From NCBI RefSeq assembly GCF_005154805.1, contig NZ_CP039727.1, positions 2,663,501 through 2,727,500 on the forward strand: a DNA stretch of 64,000 nucleotides, given 5' to 3'. This document shows, one piece after another, positions 41,162-51,063 of the stretch; position 1 is the first letter of the stretch; each line of letters starts with the position of its first letter. Under the pieces are notes generated by a model. It saw only the letters and a program-made list of their open reading frames with translations, was not told the DNA's origin and ran no database searches. Source of the stretch: Bacillus sp. S3 (GTDB lineage Bacteria; Bacillota; Bacilli; Bacillales; Cytobacillaceae). The position numbers and the translations under genes were made by a program.

Positions 41162-43867
41162 ATGGTAAAAAACGATGTATTTAATGCACGCGCTTCCTTT
41201 GAAGCCAACGGTAAACGCTACCACTACTACCGTTTGAATGCACTTGAAGAGGCAGGTATTGGCAAGGTTTCTAAATTGCCGTATTCCGTAAAAGTCTTAC
41301 TTGAATCCGTACTACGCCAATATGATGGCCGCGTCATCGCAAAAGAGCATGTTGAAAACTTAGCAAAATGGGGAACAAATGAGCTGAAAGAAGTGGATGT
41401 TCCATTTAAACCGGCTCGTGTTATCCTCCAGGACTTTACAGGTGTTCCAGCAGTCGTTGACCTTGCTTCATTACGAAAAGCAATGGCTGACCTTGGCGGT
41501 GACCCTGACAAAATCAATCCGGAGAAAACGGTTGATCTTGTTATCGACCACTCCGTACAAGTTGACGCTTATGGATCTGCAGATGCTTTACGAATCAACA
41601 TGGATTATGAATTCGAACGTAATGCAGAACGTTACCAGTTCTTAAGCTGGGCGCAAAAATCATTCAACAACTATCGTGCTGTACCTCCTGCAACAGGGAT
41701 TGTTCACCAAGTAAACCTTGAGTATTTGGCAGATGTTGTTCATGTTGCTGAAACAGACGGAGAATTGGAAGCATATCCGGACACATTGGTTGGAACAGAC
41801 TCCCACACTACCATGATTAACGGCCTTGGCGTTCTTGGATGGGGCGTTGGCGGTATTGAAGCAGAAGCAGGAATGCTTGGACAGCCTTCTTATTTCCCTG
41901 TGCCAGAAGTTGTCGGCGTTAAATTAATCGGTGAGCTTCCAAACGGAGCAACTGCAACAGACCTTGCTCTAAAAGTTACTCAAGTTCTTCGTAAACATGG
42001 TGTAGTTGGTAAATTCGTAGAATATTTCGGACCTGGTGTATCTTCACTACCACTTGCAGATCGTGCAACGATTGCTAACATGGCTCCTGAATATGGTGCA
42101 ACTTGCGGATTCTTCCCAATTGATGATGAGTCACTTGCCTATATGCGTTTAACAGGACGTGAAGAAGAGCAAGTCAAAGTAGTAGAAGAGTATTGCAAAG
42201 CTAACGGACTATTCTTCGATCCATCATTTGAGCCAGTATATACTGATGTCATCGAAATCGATCTTTCTGAAATTGAAGCAAATCTTTCTGGTCCTAAACG
42301 CCCACAGGATTTGATTCCACTTTCAAAAATGAAACAAGAATTCGTCAAAGCTGTTTCTGCACCACAAGGAAACCAAGGCTTCGGCTTACAAGGTGCTGAG
42401 CTTGATAAATCAGCAACCGTGAAATTCAACAATGGTGACGAAACAGAAATCAAAACAGGGGCAGTAGCAATCGCATCTATCACAAGCTGTACTAACACAT
42501 CTAACCCATATGTATTAGTAGGTGCAGGTTTGGTTGCGAAAAAAGCGGTTGAACTTGGAATGGAAGTTCCTAAGTTTGTGAAAACCTCTTTAGCACCAGG
42601 ATCTAAAGTTGTTACTGGATACCTTCGTGATTCCGGCTTGCTTCCATACCTAGAGCAAATCGGCTTCAACTTAGTTGGTTACGGTTGTACAACATGTATC
42701 GGTAACTCTGGTCCATTAAAAGAAGAAATTGAAAAAACCATTGCTGAAAACGACCTATTAGTGACATCTGTTCTTTCAGGTAACCGTAACTTTGAAGGTC
42801 GTATTCACCCGCTTGTCAAAGCAAACTACCTTGCTTCACCGCCGCTGGTTGTTACTTATGCACTTGCTGGTACTGTGAACATTGATTTTGCTACTGAAGC
42901 AATCGGTAAAGATAAAGACGGCAACGATGTCTTCTTCAAAGATATCTGGCCATCTACTGCAGAGGTAAATGATGTCGTGAAACGCACCGTTACTCCTGAG
43001 CTATTCCGTAAAGAATACGAGAATGTGTTTGGCGACAACGAGCGCTGGAACGAAATCAAAACGAGCAATGAGCCCTTATACACTTGGGATGAGGATTCAA
43101 CATATATTGCTAACCCGCCTTTCTTCGAAGGGTTATCACCAGAACCAGGTACTGTTGAACCATTAACAGGACTTCGTGTGGTTGGTAAGTTTGGTGACTC
43201 TGTGACAACTGACCATATCTCACCTGCAGGGGCTATTGGTAAAAATACTCCAGCCGGTAAATACTTGCTTGAAAAAGGCGTGCAGCCACGTGACTTCAAC
43301 TCTTACGGTTCTCGCCGTGGTAATCACGAAGTTATGATGCGCGGAACATTTGCAAATATTCGTATCCGTAACCAAATCGCACCAGGTACAGAAGGCGGCT
43401 TCACAACTTACTGGCCAACTGGCGAAGTTACTTCGATCTACGATGCTTGCATGAAATATAAAGAAAACGGCACTGGCTTGATCGTTCTTGCTGGTAAAGA
43501 TTACGGAATGGGTTCATCGCGTGACTGGGCAGCGAAAGGTACAAACCTTCTTGGCATTAAAACAGTTCTTGCTGAAAGCTTTGAACGTATTCACCGTTCA
43601 AACCTTGTGTTAATGGGTGTGCTTCCACTTCAATTTAAAGAAGGCGAAAATGCTGAATCACTTGGTTTAACTGGTAAAGAAACAATTGATGTTGAAGTGG
43701 ACGAAAACGTAAAACCACGTGACCTTCTAAAAGTTACGGCTACTGACGAAGCTGGTAACAAGAAGGAATTCGAAGTTCTAGTTCGTTTTGACTCTGAAGT
43801 TGAAATTGATTACTACCGTCACGGCGGAATCCTGCAAATGGTTCTTCGTGAAAAATTACAAGCGTAA
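41162..43867 (+). CDS. citB: Aconitate hydratase (IRP1-like)
   Basis: A 901-residue 4Fe-4S enzyme of the citric acid cycle interconverting citrate and isocitrate; the apo form can bind RNA. Iron-sulfur cysteines lie in [10 protein letters not shown] and [12 protein letters not shown]; substrate residues in [25 protein letters not shown] and [18 protein letters not shown] precedes ATG 41162. Codon use is that of a highly expressed gene. CcpC-type boxes upstream suggest citrate control. Confidence 0.97.
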   Translation: MVKNDVFNARASFEANGKRYHYYRLNALEEAGIGKVSKLPYSVKVLLESVLRQYDGRVIAKEHVENLAKWGTNELKEVDVPFKPARVILQDFTGVPAVVDLASLRKAMADLGGDPDKINPEKTVDLVIDHSVQVDAYGSADALRINMDYEFERNAERYQFLSWAQKSFNNYRAVPPATGIVHQVNLEYLADVVHVAETDGELEAYPDTLVGTDSHTTMINGLGVLGWGVGGIEAEAGMLGQPSYFPVPEVVGVKLIGELPNGATATDLALKVTQVLRKHGVVGKFVEYFGPGVSSLPLADRATIANMAPEYGATCGFFPIDDESLAYMRLTGREEEQVKVVEEYCKANGLFFDPSFEPVYTDVIEIDLSEIEANLSGPKRPQDLIPLSKMKQEFVKAVSAPQGNQGFGLQGAELDKSATVKFNNGDETEIKTGAVAIASITSCTNTSNPYVLVGAGLVAKKAVELGMEVPKFVKTSLAPGSKVVTGYLRDSGLLPYLEQIGFNLVGYGCTTCIGNSGPLKEEIEKTIAENDLLVTSVLSGNRNFEGRIHPLVKANYLASPPLVVTYALAGTVNIDFATEAIGKDKDGNDVFFKDIWPSTAEVNDVVKRTVTPELFRKEYENVFGDNERWNEIKTSNEPLYTWDEDSTYIANPPFFEGLSPEPGTVEPLTGLRVVGKFGDSVTTDHISPAGAIGKNTPAGKYLLEKGVQPRDFNSYGSRRGNHEVMMRGTFANIRIRNQIAPGTEGGFTTYWPTGEVTSIYDACMKYKENGTGLIVLAGKDYGMGSSRDWAAKGTNLLGIKTVLAESFERIHRSNLVLMGVLPLQFKEGENAESLGLTGKETIDVEVDENVKPRDLLKVTATDEAGNKKEFEVLVRFDSEVEIDYYRHGGILQMVLREKLQA

Positions 43868-43875
43868 TGATTTGA

Positions 43876-43909
43876 AACACCATGCCAATGTCGGCATGGT
43901 GTTTTTTTA
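43876..43909 (+). terminator. Terminator of citB
   Basis: AACACCATGCC, loop, GGCATGGTGTT, TTTTTT. Confidence 0.9.
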
Positions 43910-44134
43910 TATAGCAAACAATTTGAAGAATAGGATAAATCCGTTCTTTTTTCCGGTATTGGGCAATCAAGCTATAATGCGGTTGGAAATGAGGCCGGAG
44001 GAGTATGTAATTAAAGATGCGAAAAAAGCTCAAGATACAGAAGCAGACTTATTAATTATTGAAAACAAAATTGCCGCAATATCGGAAAATGGCAAAAAAA
44101 CTCTTTAAATGAACAAACGGAAAGCAGGTTAATT

Positions 44135-44929
44135 ATGATCTCAGAAATAAAGTATAAAAAACAAATTTGTGAAATAGGAAAAAGGATTTATGAACAAGGC
44201 TTTATTGCTGCGAATAACGGCAACATGTCCATAAGGATTAGCGATAATGAATTTCTGATCACGCCAACAGGCGTCAGTAAGGGCTTCTTGACACCTGAGA
44301 TGATTGTAAAGGTAGACAGACAAGGAAATGTTCTTGATGGTGAGTACCTGCCTACCTCTGAAATGAAAATGCATCTGCTTGTCTATCAAGAACGACCCGA
44401 CATACATGCCATTGTCCATGTTCATCCGCCATATGCAACAGCGTTTGCAATTGCGGGTATTCCATTGGATCAAGCAATCATGCCGGAATCAGTCATCTAT
44501 CTTGGAACGATTCCTATTGCGGAATACAGAACACCTTCAAGCGAAGAGGTGCCAAATGCCGTCAAGCAACATGTTCACGACCATCAAGGAGTGCTCTTAG
44601 AAAACCATGGTGCGTTAATCTGGGGTAAGGATTTAGAACACGCCTATTATATTATGGAATCCTTAGAGTTTACGGCAAAAATTAATTGGATCGCAAAACA
44701 GTTGAACGGTGACCGGGAACTTTCGAAAAAACATGTTCAAACACTTGTGGAGATGAAATCGAAAGTGGGGATCAAAGGGATGACACCACAGGGGGTCGAA
44801 ACACCGGATGGCCACCATGCGAAGAAGATCACACCCATCCGAGAACAAAGCTTATCTGAGCAAGAATTGAATATCATTATTGAACGAGTTTCAGAAAAGA
44901 TTATAAATGAATTGAAAAAGCATCTTTAA
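44135..44929 (+). CDS. Class II aldolase/adducin-family protein (L-fuculose-phosphate aldolase-like)
   Basis: A 264-residue zinc aldolase. GFIAANNGNMSIRI and ITPTGVSKG bind substrate phosphate; zinc histidines in IVHVHPPYATA and LLENHGALIWG; catalytic Glu near the SEMKMHL segment. Longer than FucA (about 215) by a tail: a proline/glycine linker (MTPQGVETPDGHHAKKITP) and a final amphipathic helix (SEQELNIIIERVSEKIINEL) that looks like a microcompartment encapsulation peptide. No shell genes are in the window. It interrupts the usual citB-yneN order. Confidence 0.85.
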   Translation: MISEIKYKKQICEIGKRIYEQGFIAANNGNMSIRISDNEFLITPTGVSKGFLTPEMIVKVDRQGNVLDGEYLPTSEMKMHLLVYQERPDIHAIVHVHPPYATAFAIAGIPLDQAIMPESVIYLGTIPIAEYRTPSSEEVPNAVKQHVHDHQGVLLENHGALIWGKDLEHAYYIMESLEFTAKINWIAKQLNGDRELSKKHVQTLVEMKSKVGIKGMTPQGVETPDGHHAKKITPIREQSLSEQELNIIIERVSEKIINELKKHL

Positions 44930-45076
44930 AAAGGAAACGAACATACATTCGCATTATCATTTTTATAAAAAGAATTACGGAAATTGTCACAGTTTTGGCA
45001 TAGACAAGTTTTGTTTGTAAAGGGTTTATAGTGTAAAATCAGTGTAGCAGGATGAAGTAAAAGGAGGTTTTCGGGG

Positions 45077-45613
45077 ATGATTAAGAAAGTAATTGCTGCC
45101 GTTGTATTGGTTACTCTACTCACGGTAGCGATTGTACAGGCGATGGATAAAAAGACAGAAGGTCCCGAAACATCAAACCCGGTATCAGCAAATAAAGAGG
45201 GCCTCTCCATTGGCGCGAAGGCTCCTGATTTTGAATTAAAAACGTTGACGGGAGAAACGGTAAAGCTTTCGGATTTAAAAGGGAAAAAGGTGATGTTAAA
45301 CTTTTGGGCAACCTGGTGTGGTCCATGTAAAGCAGAAATGCCCGAAATGGAGCAGTTCTCCAAAGAAATTGGTGATGATACTGTTATATTGGCCGTAAAC
45401 ATTGATCCACAGTTAGATGTTCAAAGTTTTGTCGACGAATATAAAATCACATTTCCAATCCTTCTTGATTCAGAAGACAAAGTAAACGGCATCTATCAGA
45501 TCATGTCCATCCCTACAACTTATTTTATTGACAGCAAAGGGTTGATTAAAAATAAATATGTCGGCACGATGAGCCTTGACATTATGAAAGACTTTACAAA
45601 AAAATTAAACTAA
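45077..45613 (+). CDS. yneN: Membrane-anchored thiol-disulfide oxidoreductase (YneN/ResA-like)
   Basis: A 178-residue TlpA/ResA-type protein: N-terminal membrane anchor (VIAAVVLVTLLTVAIVQAM), then a thioredoxin fold with active site FWATWCGPCKAEMPEM and cis-Pro in IMSIPTTYFID. Acts outside the membrane. It lies after citB as yneN does in B. subtilis. AAAAGGAGG precedes ATG 45077. Confidence 0.88.
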   Translation: MIKKVIAAVVLVTLLTVAIVQAMDKKTEGPETSNPVSANKEGLSIGAKAPDFELKTLTGETVKLSDLKGKKVMLNFWATWCGPCKAEMPEMEQFSKEIGDDTVILAVNIDPQLDVQSFVDEYKITFPILLDSEDKVNGIYQIMSIPTTYFIDSKGLIKNKYVGTMSLDIMKDFTKKLN

Positions 45614-45749
45614 GCTGGTGACATTGGTTCATACCAATGTCTATTTTTTTCAAAAATTAAATACGATATAATTTTCAAAAAGTTGTAATAATTGCAACCG
45701 TTTCCGGGCATAATAACTGTTACAATAGGTAATAAGGAAGGTGATACTA

Positions 45750-45881
45750 ATGAGAAAGCCAAGAAAACGTTCTTTTGCGGAATTAGTTTCCGAAAATAAA
45801 TCACAACTTTTAAAAGATCGCGCTGCCATGGAAAAAATTGAACAGCGCCTAGAAGAAAAACGTCTCGGTAAAGCAGAGTAA
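45750..45881 (+). CDS. FbpB-family small basic protein
   Basis: A 43-residue protein MRKPRKRSFAELVSENKSQL, ending EQRLEEKRLGKAE. The R-K-x-R-K-x-S-F-x-E-L-V-x-E-N start is that of FbpB-type small basic proteins, proposed RNA chaperones working with an iron-sparing small RNA. AAGGAAGGTGAT precedes ATG 45750. No clear Fur box was seen upstream. Confidence 0.8.
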   Translation: MRKPRKRSFAELVSENKSQLLKDRAAMEKIEQRLEEKRLGKAE

Positions 45882-45948
45882 CCGCAAAAGTTTTCCAATC
45901 ATCGTTTTCTCTCCTTTGGGCAAAATGTACATAAGGAGGGATTATGAC

Positions 45949-46095
45949 ATGAGTAATGAATCTGGTTATAAAACAAAGCGATTTAAACCCGATCATATTG
46001 GAACACAGCCACGAGGTTTCGGCGGAAACAAGGGCAAGAAGATGCAGGATAAATCTGGACAGCAAGTTCAGGTAATGCAAACAAAAGGTGAATAA
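45949..46095 (+). CDS. sspN: Small acid-soluble spore protein N
   Basis: A 48-residue protein MSNESGYKTKRFKPDHIGTQ, then GNKGKKMQDKSGQQVQVMQT and KGE. The H-I/L-G-T-x-P core and the V-x-Q-T-K-G-E end match B. subtilis SspN. AAGGAGGG lies eight bases before ATG 45949. Followed by a terminator and tlp. Confidence 0.9.
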   Translation: MSNESGYKTKRFKPDHIGTQPRGFGGNKGKKMQDKSGQQVQVMQTKGE

Positions 46096-46105
46096 TCATG
46101 GATTA

Positions 46106-46139
46106 AGACCCAATTGGCTATGCCAGCGGGTCTTTTTTG
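46106..46139 (+). terminator. Terminator between sspN and tlp
   Basis: GACCC, inner TGGC-TA-TGCCA, GGGTC, TTTTTT. Confidence 0.7.
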
Positions 46140-46230
46140 TCTTTTTCTTCCCATTAATTTTTGTGATATTTTTCTCCCGCTGATACAAACTATATGTGTA
46201 CAAAGTACAATTTTGAGGAGGAATTTGATC

Positions 46231-46446
46231 ATGGCCTTTACAAACCAGCCGAAACCTGACGATCGCAGTGATAATGCCGAAAAGCTTCAATCAATGATTG
46301 CTGATACGGAAGAAAATATCCAAAAAGCAGAAGAATCAATGCAATTTACGGATAGTGCCGAGCAGCGTCAGCAAATTGAAGCGAAGAATCAGCGAAGACG
46401 CGAAAGTATTGAATCCTTCCAAGCTGAACTCCAGGATGAGACTTAA
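46231..46446 (+). CDS. tlp: Small acid-soluble spore protein Tlp
   Basis: A 71-residue hydrophilic helical protein. PKPDDRSDNAEKLQSMI and AEESMQFTD, then NQRRRESIESFQAELQDE, match B. subtilis Tlp (PNPDDRSDNVEKLQDM). Spore-specific despite the thioredoxin-like name. GAGGAGG precedes ATG 46231; the frame is open further left without a ribosome site. Confidence 0.93.
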   Translation: MAFTNQPKPDDRSDNAEKLQSMIADTEENIQKAEESMQFTDSAEQRQQIEAKNQRRRESIESFQAELQDET

Positions 46447-46465
46447 TGAAACAAGCGTTGAAACG

Positions 46466-46490
46466 AAAAGGGCCGAAATGGCCTTTTTTT
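46466..46490 (+). terminator. Terminator of tlp
   Basis: AAAAGGGCC, loop, GGCCTTTT, TTTT. Confidence 0.75.
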
Positions 46491-46570
46491 TCTGCTTGTC
46501 ATTTCATTTCATTTCATAGGTGTGATTATGATAAGATATAGAAGAATTTTCGAAAAAGAAGTGATGATAT

Positions 46571-48892
46571 TTGAAGCAACAAGGAAAACAACGGTCAGGA
46601 TCCACTGAGCTAATCAACCAATGGGAAAAAGAATTGAATGAAACTGGCGTTATTAACGATGAAGCACAGTTGATTACTGAGATAAGTCAAGAGCCAAACC
46701 CACAAATCAAGTCGAAATTGTTAACATTAGCCGCAATTTCACGACTTGGACGGAATAATCAGGATTCACTAGCAGGTATTTGGCTTCAAGAAGCCCTCAA
46801 ACTTTATCCTGAAAATCAAAAAGCAAAAGAATATACGATACAATCAGACTGGAAAAGGCTGCATGATCTACTATCTCCGCTATCCTTTCCTCCGCTCCGG
46901 GAAACAGATAATCGTACAGCAAAAAAGAAAACAGCGGAGCAGCTGATCGAGGTTTGTCAAACCTTTTTAGCAAATGCAGATCAACAGATCAACGATTTGC
47001 ACACCACTCTGGATATTACCTCATCAATGGTAAATAACGAGCTTTTTCAAAAATATCAAAAGCTGATCGATTTGCTTTCTTCCGTTATTGAGGAAACGAG
47101 CAGCCTTTTAACAGCGGCGGAAGATTACGATCAATCGATTACGGGTGTTTTCCATACGTCAACCTATTATGATGATTTGAAATTGCATATGGCGAATGTA
47201 GAAGAGATAAAACAAACGTGGGAGCAGCAATTTCTTGAAGCAGATAAAACAGACATGGAAGAAGAAAAGGCATTAGATCAGTTAAATAACATGATTGGAA
47301 TGGATTTGGTAAAAAAACGGGTGAATGACTTCTACCGTTTTTTAAAGTATCAGAAGCAGCGAAAGGAATTAGGATTTCAAATAAAAGATGAATTGAGTCT
47401 CCACATGATATTAACCGGCAATCCAGGGACAGGAAAAACGACCTTAGCCAGGCTAATGGCAAAAATCTATCATGAGCTTGGGGTACTGCCACGTGCAGAA
47501 GTGATTGAAACAGACCGCTCCCAGTTGGTCGGTTCCTTTGTAGGCCAGACTGAAGAAAACGTCCGAAGTATTGTCGAGCGTTCAATTGGTGGTGTGTTAT
47601 TCATTGATGAAGCCTATAGTCTTAAACGTGAGGGGCAAACAGGAAATGATTATGGACAGGCAGCGATTGATACGCTTGTTTCACTGATGACCGGCAATGA
47701 GTATGGCGGAAAATTCGCCGTTTTTTTGGCGGGGTACCCGGAAGAAATGCGCACTTTTTTAGATGCCAATCCAGGTTTGCGCAGCCGTTTCCCACAGTCC
47801 AACCTTATTCATTTACCCAATTACTCAAACAGGGAACTCATTGAAATTGCCGAGAAGGTTGCGGCAGAAAATGATTATATCCTAACAGAGGAATCCAAGA
47901 TTGAAATTCACCACCGACTTGATCAAGAACGGGTCGATGACACCTTTGGAAATGCAAGGACTGTCCGCAATATCGTATTGGATGCTATTTTCAAAAAAGG
48001 AGCAGACAATCAAGCTGCAGATGAGGGCGTTTTAGACTATATGCTGCTCAATAAAGAGGATTTTCTTACAGAAATCGAGAATATTAGTGAATCACCCCAA
48101 GATAAACTGAACCGATTAGTTGGCCTCGAATCATTAAAATTAGAAATGCGAACCCTAATTTCGTTTGTAAAAATGCAACAGTTTCGAAGAAAAAAAGGGC
48201 TGCCAGCCGTACCAATACAGCTGCATGCGGTGTTTACCGGAAATCCAGGGACAGGAAAAACAACGGTTGCTAAAATCTACGCTGAGTTTTTAAAAGAATG
48301 CGGGATTCTGAAGCGAGGTCACTTAATCGTTGCCAGCAGAGCTGATTTTGTCGCTGGCTATGTTGGTCAAACAGCCGGTAAAACAAAGAAAAAGGTAAGG
48401 GAAGCGCTTGGCGGCGTTTTATTTATTGATGAGGCTTACTCACTGCTAAGTCAAACAGCCGGTGATTTCGGAAAAGAGGTCATCGATACACTTGTTGATG
48501 AAATGACAAAACATAATGAAAATCTAGTGGTGGTGCTGGCCGGTTATCCAAATGAAATGGATCAACTGCTTGAAAGCAATCCGGGGCTCCGCTCCAGGTT
48601 TAAAAAGTTCCTTCTCTTCCCGGATTATTCCTCCGAAGAATTGCTCGAAATTATGTCATCCTATGCTGAATGCTTTCAATACCAACTTACCCAAGATGCC
48701 AAGAACCTCCTCATTCAGACAATGGAAGCGGAAGTGTTTAAGGGTAATGGCCGCTTTGCGACAAATTTGGTTGATGAAATCATTCAAGCACAAGCATTTC
48801 GATTAATGGATGGAGATGAGGATGAAATTTCATTTGAAAAATCTATGCATCTTGAAGTAGAAGATGTTAAAAAAGCCATTACAAAAATGTAA
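46571..48892 (+). CDS. Double AAA+ ATPase of the CbxX/SpoVK family
   Basis: A 773-residue protein with a helical N-terminal region (about residues 1-235) and two tandem CbxX/CfxQ-type AAA+ modules. Module 1: Walker A LTGNPGTGKTTLARLM near residue 282, Walker B GGVLFIDEAYSL, arginine finger region NPGLRSRFPQ. Module 2: FTGNPGTGKTTVAKIY near residue 555, GGVLFIDEAYSLLS, NPGLRSRFKK. B. subtilis SpoVK has only one such module (about 320 residues). TTG 46571 is the start, with a weak ribosome site. Close to spore genes, but a sporulation role is inference. Confidence 0.85.
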   Translation: MKQQGKQRSGSTELINQWEKELNETGVINDEAQLITEISQEPNPQIKSKLLTLAAISRLGRNNQDSLAGIWLQEALKLYPENQKAKEYTIQSDWKRLHDLLSPLSFPPLRETDNRTAKKKTAEQLIEVCQTFLANADQQINDLHTTLDITSSMVNNELFQKYQKLIDLLSSVIEETSSLLTAAEDYDQSITGVFHTSTYYDDLKLHMANVEEIKQTWEQQFLEADKTDMEEEKALDQLNNMIGMDLVKKRVNDFYRFLKYQKQRKELGFQIKDELSLHMILTGNPGTGKTTLARLMAKIYHELGVLPRAEVIETDRSQLVGSFVGQTEENVRSIVERSIGGVLFIDEAYSLKREGQTGNDYGQAAIDTLVSLMTGNEYGGKFAVFLAGYPEEMRTFLDANPGLRSRFPQSNLIHLPNYSNRELIEIAEKVAAENDYILTEESKIEIHHRLDQERVDDTFGNARTVRNIVLDAIFKKGADNQAADEGVLDYMLLNKEDFLTEIENISESPQDKLNRLVGLESLKLEMRTLISFVKMQQFRRKKGLPAVPIQLHAVFTGNPGTGKTTVAKIYAEFLKECGILKRGHLIVASRADFVAGYVGQTAGKTKKKVREALGGVLFIDEAYSLLSQTAGDFGKEVIDTLVDEMTKHNENLVVVLAGYPNEMDQLLESNPGLRSRFKKFLLFPDYSSEELLEIMSSYAECFQYQLTQDAKNLLIQTMEAEVFKGNGRFATNLVDEIIQAQAFRLMDGDEDEISFEKSMHLEVEDVKKAITKM

Positions 48893-48920
48893 GTTAGTTG
48901 GCAAGGAAAGGAACGTTGTT

Positions 48921-49349
48921 GTGGATACTTATTTTGTTTCGACAAGGGAAATTCAGCTTTACTACGCTGACACAGATATGATGGGTGTCATTTATCATGC
49001 CAACTATTTAAAGTTTTTCGAGCTTGGCCGGACCGGGTTTATTGAAGACATCGGCTATAGTTATTTATCGATGGAGGAGATGGGCTATTACGCGCCTGTT
49101 TATGACATTACCATTACGTACAAAAAACCATTACGGTACGGCGATCAAGCATTTGTAAAAACTTGGGTCGAATTAAATGACGGTATTAAAACCATTTATG
49201 GCTACACCATTGTTAATGGCGGCGAAGAAGTTTGTGCGGTTGGTACATCTACTCACATTATCGTGAAAAAAGATAATTTCAGACCAACATCCTTTAAAAA
49301 GGCTTTTCCGGAATGGTATTTAAAATACGAGGAAATTAAGAAAAAATAA
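48921..49349 (+). CDS. yneP: YbgC/YneP-type acyl-CoA thioesterase
   Basis: A 142-residue single hot-dog fold protein: YYADTDMMGVIYHANYLKFF is the thioesterase active-site segment (D-x-x-G-x-x-Y-x-x-x-Y). GTG 48921 is chosen for AAGGAAAGGA upstream; the frame overlaps the AAA gene further left. Position equals yneP in B. subtilis. Confidence 0.88.
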   Translation: MDTYFVSTREIQLYYADTDMMGVIYHANYLKFFELGRTGFIEDIGYSYLSMEEMGYYAPVYDITITYKKPLRYGDQAFVKTWVELNDGIKTIYGYTIVNGGEEVCAVGTSTHIIVKKDNFRPTSFKKAFPEWYLKYEEIKKK

Positions 49350-49394
49350 TGCCGAGGAAGGCCATTAAAACAATGCAATTGTGAGGTGACTAGC

Positions 49395-49706
49395 TTGGCT
49401 TTTGGGATCAAACGCCAGGATATAAATGACTGGAAAAGGAAAATTGATGAGGGGGAAATTGCTTTTTTAACGCATTACTGGCTCGATGACCGCTTTCCTG
49501 ACAGTAAAACGGTAACAAAAGTAGGCTGTCTAGACCTTGACCGGTTGGCAGTTTGGGGTCAACAATATGGGTTAAAAAAAGAATGGATTCACCATAGAGC
49601 TGATGGGTATTCTCATTTTGACCTAATCGGGCAGAGGCAAAAAGAAATTTTGCTGCAAGAAGGCTTACTCGAACACATTTGGGAAGATCAGATAAGTACT
49701 TTGTAA
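49395..49706 (+). CDS. yneQ: YneQ-family protein, unknown function
   Basis: A 103-residue soluble protein MAFGIKRQDINDWKRKIDEG, FLTHYWLDDRFPDSKTVTKV and a Trp-rich middle. It corresponds by sequence and order to B. subtilis YneQ. TTG 49395 has GAGGTGA six bases upstream; GTG 49386 is the alternative. Function unknown. Confidence 0.8.
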   Translation: MAFGIKRQDINDWKRKIDEGEIAFLTHYWLDDRFPDSKTVTKVGCLDLDRLAVWGQQYGLKKEWIHHRADGYSHFDLIGQRQKEILLQEGLLEHIWEDQISTL

Positions 49707-49713
49707 AAAATTT

Positions 49714-49733
49714 GGCTCCGTTTTAACGGAGCC
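49714..49733. terminator. Terminator between yneQ and capA
   Basis: GGCTCCGTT-TT-AACGGAGCC; overlaps the end of the convergent capA gene. Confidence 0.75.
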
Positions 49734-50874
49734 ATTGCTTCATATGGTCTTGAATTTCTTTGTATTTTGCTTCGGCATTTGATAGGCCATATTCACCGGC
49801 CTTTTCTAATGGTACGACACGGAAGTTGTGATATTTTTGACTGGTTACATAGGTTGGATAAAAAACTGGGTTCGAAAGTGCAATCGTGTTACCTTTTTCA
49901 GATATATGTTTAGTAATTTCAAGCGTAGCTAATCCGCCAATATCCTTATAATCACCATATTGTGCAGAAATAAAATTACCTAATGAGTAGATTACGAACG
50001 ATTTCCTGCCATCAGCTGTCTGAATCCATTCCATCGGCTGTAAAACGTGAGGGTGGGAACCAAAGATGATGTCAACACCTTCATTTGCCAGGAAACCAGC
50101 TAAGTCCTTTTGATCATTTGTAGGGATTCTCTGGTATTCATTTCCCCAATGGATGCTCATCACCACTACATCTGCCTCTTTTTTTGCCCGATGAATTTCG
50201 TTCTTCATCATTTCGCGGTCAATCAGATTGACGAGGAAATCCTTTCCAACTGGAACAGGAATTCCATTTGTCCCATAAGTATAAGAAAGAAAAGCGATTT
50301 TGATACCGTTCTTATGGAGGATCCGCAATTTTTGACGATCCGTTTCGTCCAAAAAGCTGCCCACATGTGGCAATCCGATGCTTTCTAAGTATGCTGTCTC
50401 CGATTGAATCCCTTTTTCTCCTTTATCCAAAGTATGATTATTTGCTGTGGAAACAATGTCAACTCCTGAATGGACGAGGGCATCAGCCACCTCGTGCGGG
50501 CTGTTGAACATCGGATAACCGGATAGCCCCAAATCAATTCCACCCAACATGCTTTCTTGATTAGCTGTGAGTACGTCGGGCTTTTCTAAAAGCGGTTTCA
50601 TAGGTTCAAACATAGGATTAAAATTGTATTCTTTACCATTAAATGCATCCAGATAAACAGGGCTGTGAATAAGAATATCTCCGATAGCACCAATCGTAAT
50701 TTTTTCTGTCATCTCACGATTGACCGTTTGTGATGGCCGCGGCTTATGTTCCTTAGACAAGAAAACCGTGTCTTTCTTTTTAGAGGCTTGATTTTGCTGA
50801 ATAAGCACAACCGCTGTAACCACAATACAAACCAAAATAATAAAAATAGAGGGAATAATAGCCTTTTTTTTCAT
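49723..50874 (-). CDS. CapA-family protein (poly-gamma-glutamate/capsule PgsA-like metallophosphatase fold)
   Basis: A 383-residue protein with an N-terminal membrane anchor (IIPSIFIILVCIVVTAVVLI) and an extracellular CapA domain. Metal-site motifs: AIGDILIHSPVYLDA, TANQESMLGG, VDIVSTANNHTLDKGE, VVMSIHWGNEYQ and DIIFGSHPHVLQPMEW. CapA proteins assist capsule or poly-gamma-glutamate export; no capBC genes are nearby, so the role here is open. GGAGAGT precedes ATG 50874. Confidence 0.88.
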   Translation of the reverse strand: MKKKAIIPSIFIILVCIVVTAVVLIQQNQASKKKDTVFLSKEHKPRPSQTVNREMTEKITIGAIGDILIHSPVYLDAFNGKEYNFNPMFEPMKPLLEKPDVLTANQESMLGGIDLGLSGYPMFNSPHEVADALVHSGVDIVSTANNHTLDKGEKGIQSETAYLESIGLPHVGSFLDETDRQKLRILHKNGIKIAFLSYTYGTNGIPVPVGKDFLVNLIDREMMKNEIHRAKKEADVVVMSIHWGNEYQRIPTNDQKDLAGFLANEGVDIIFGSHPHVLQPMEWIQTADGRKSFVIYSLGNFISAQYGDYKDIGGLATLEITKHISEKGNTIALSNPVFYPTYVTSQKYHNFRVVPLEKAGEYGLSNAEAKYKEIQDHMKQWLR

Positions 50875-50991
50875 ATACTCTCCTTAATAAATTCATTCAA
50901 TAAGCAAACTATTTTCCTGCACATTGATTATACTATATTATATTACTGAATAATTTTAAACTATTCTTAATAAACGGCTTAAATATAAGAG

Positions 50992-51021
50992 AAGGGAGCT
51001 TCCTCTATTGGAAACTCCCTT
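50992..51021 (-). terminator. Hairpin after plsY
   Basis: AAGGGAG and CTCCCTT with inner TTCC/GGAA pairing; the following minus-strand sequence is only moderately T-rich. Confidence 0.55.
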
Positions 51022-51063
51022 ATTAACGCAATGTACAATTCATTTTACCATTCAAGAATTCCT

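Noticed and set aside
43977..44108. Small plus-strand frame (MRLEMRPEEYVIKDAKKAQD and on) between citB and the aldolase gene, with TATAAT overlapping its start
   Set aside because: The ribosome site points at ATG-TAA, the start is unclear and no family is recognised; not strong enough to list as a gene.
45690..45720. Catabolite-responsive (cre-like) site before the FbpB gene
   Set aside because: GCAACCGTTTCC matches the cre consensus only partly; too weak to claim.
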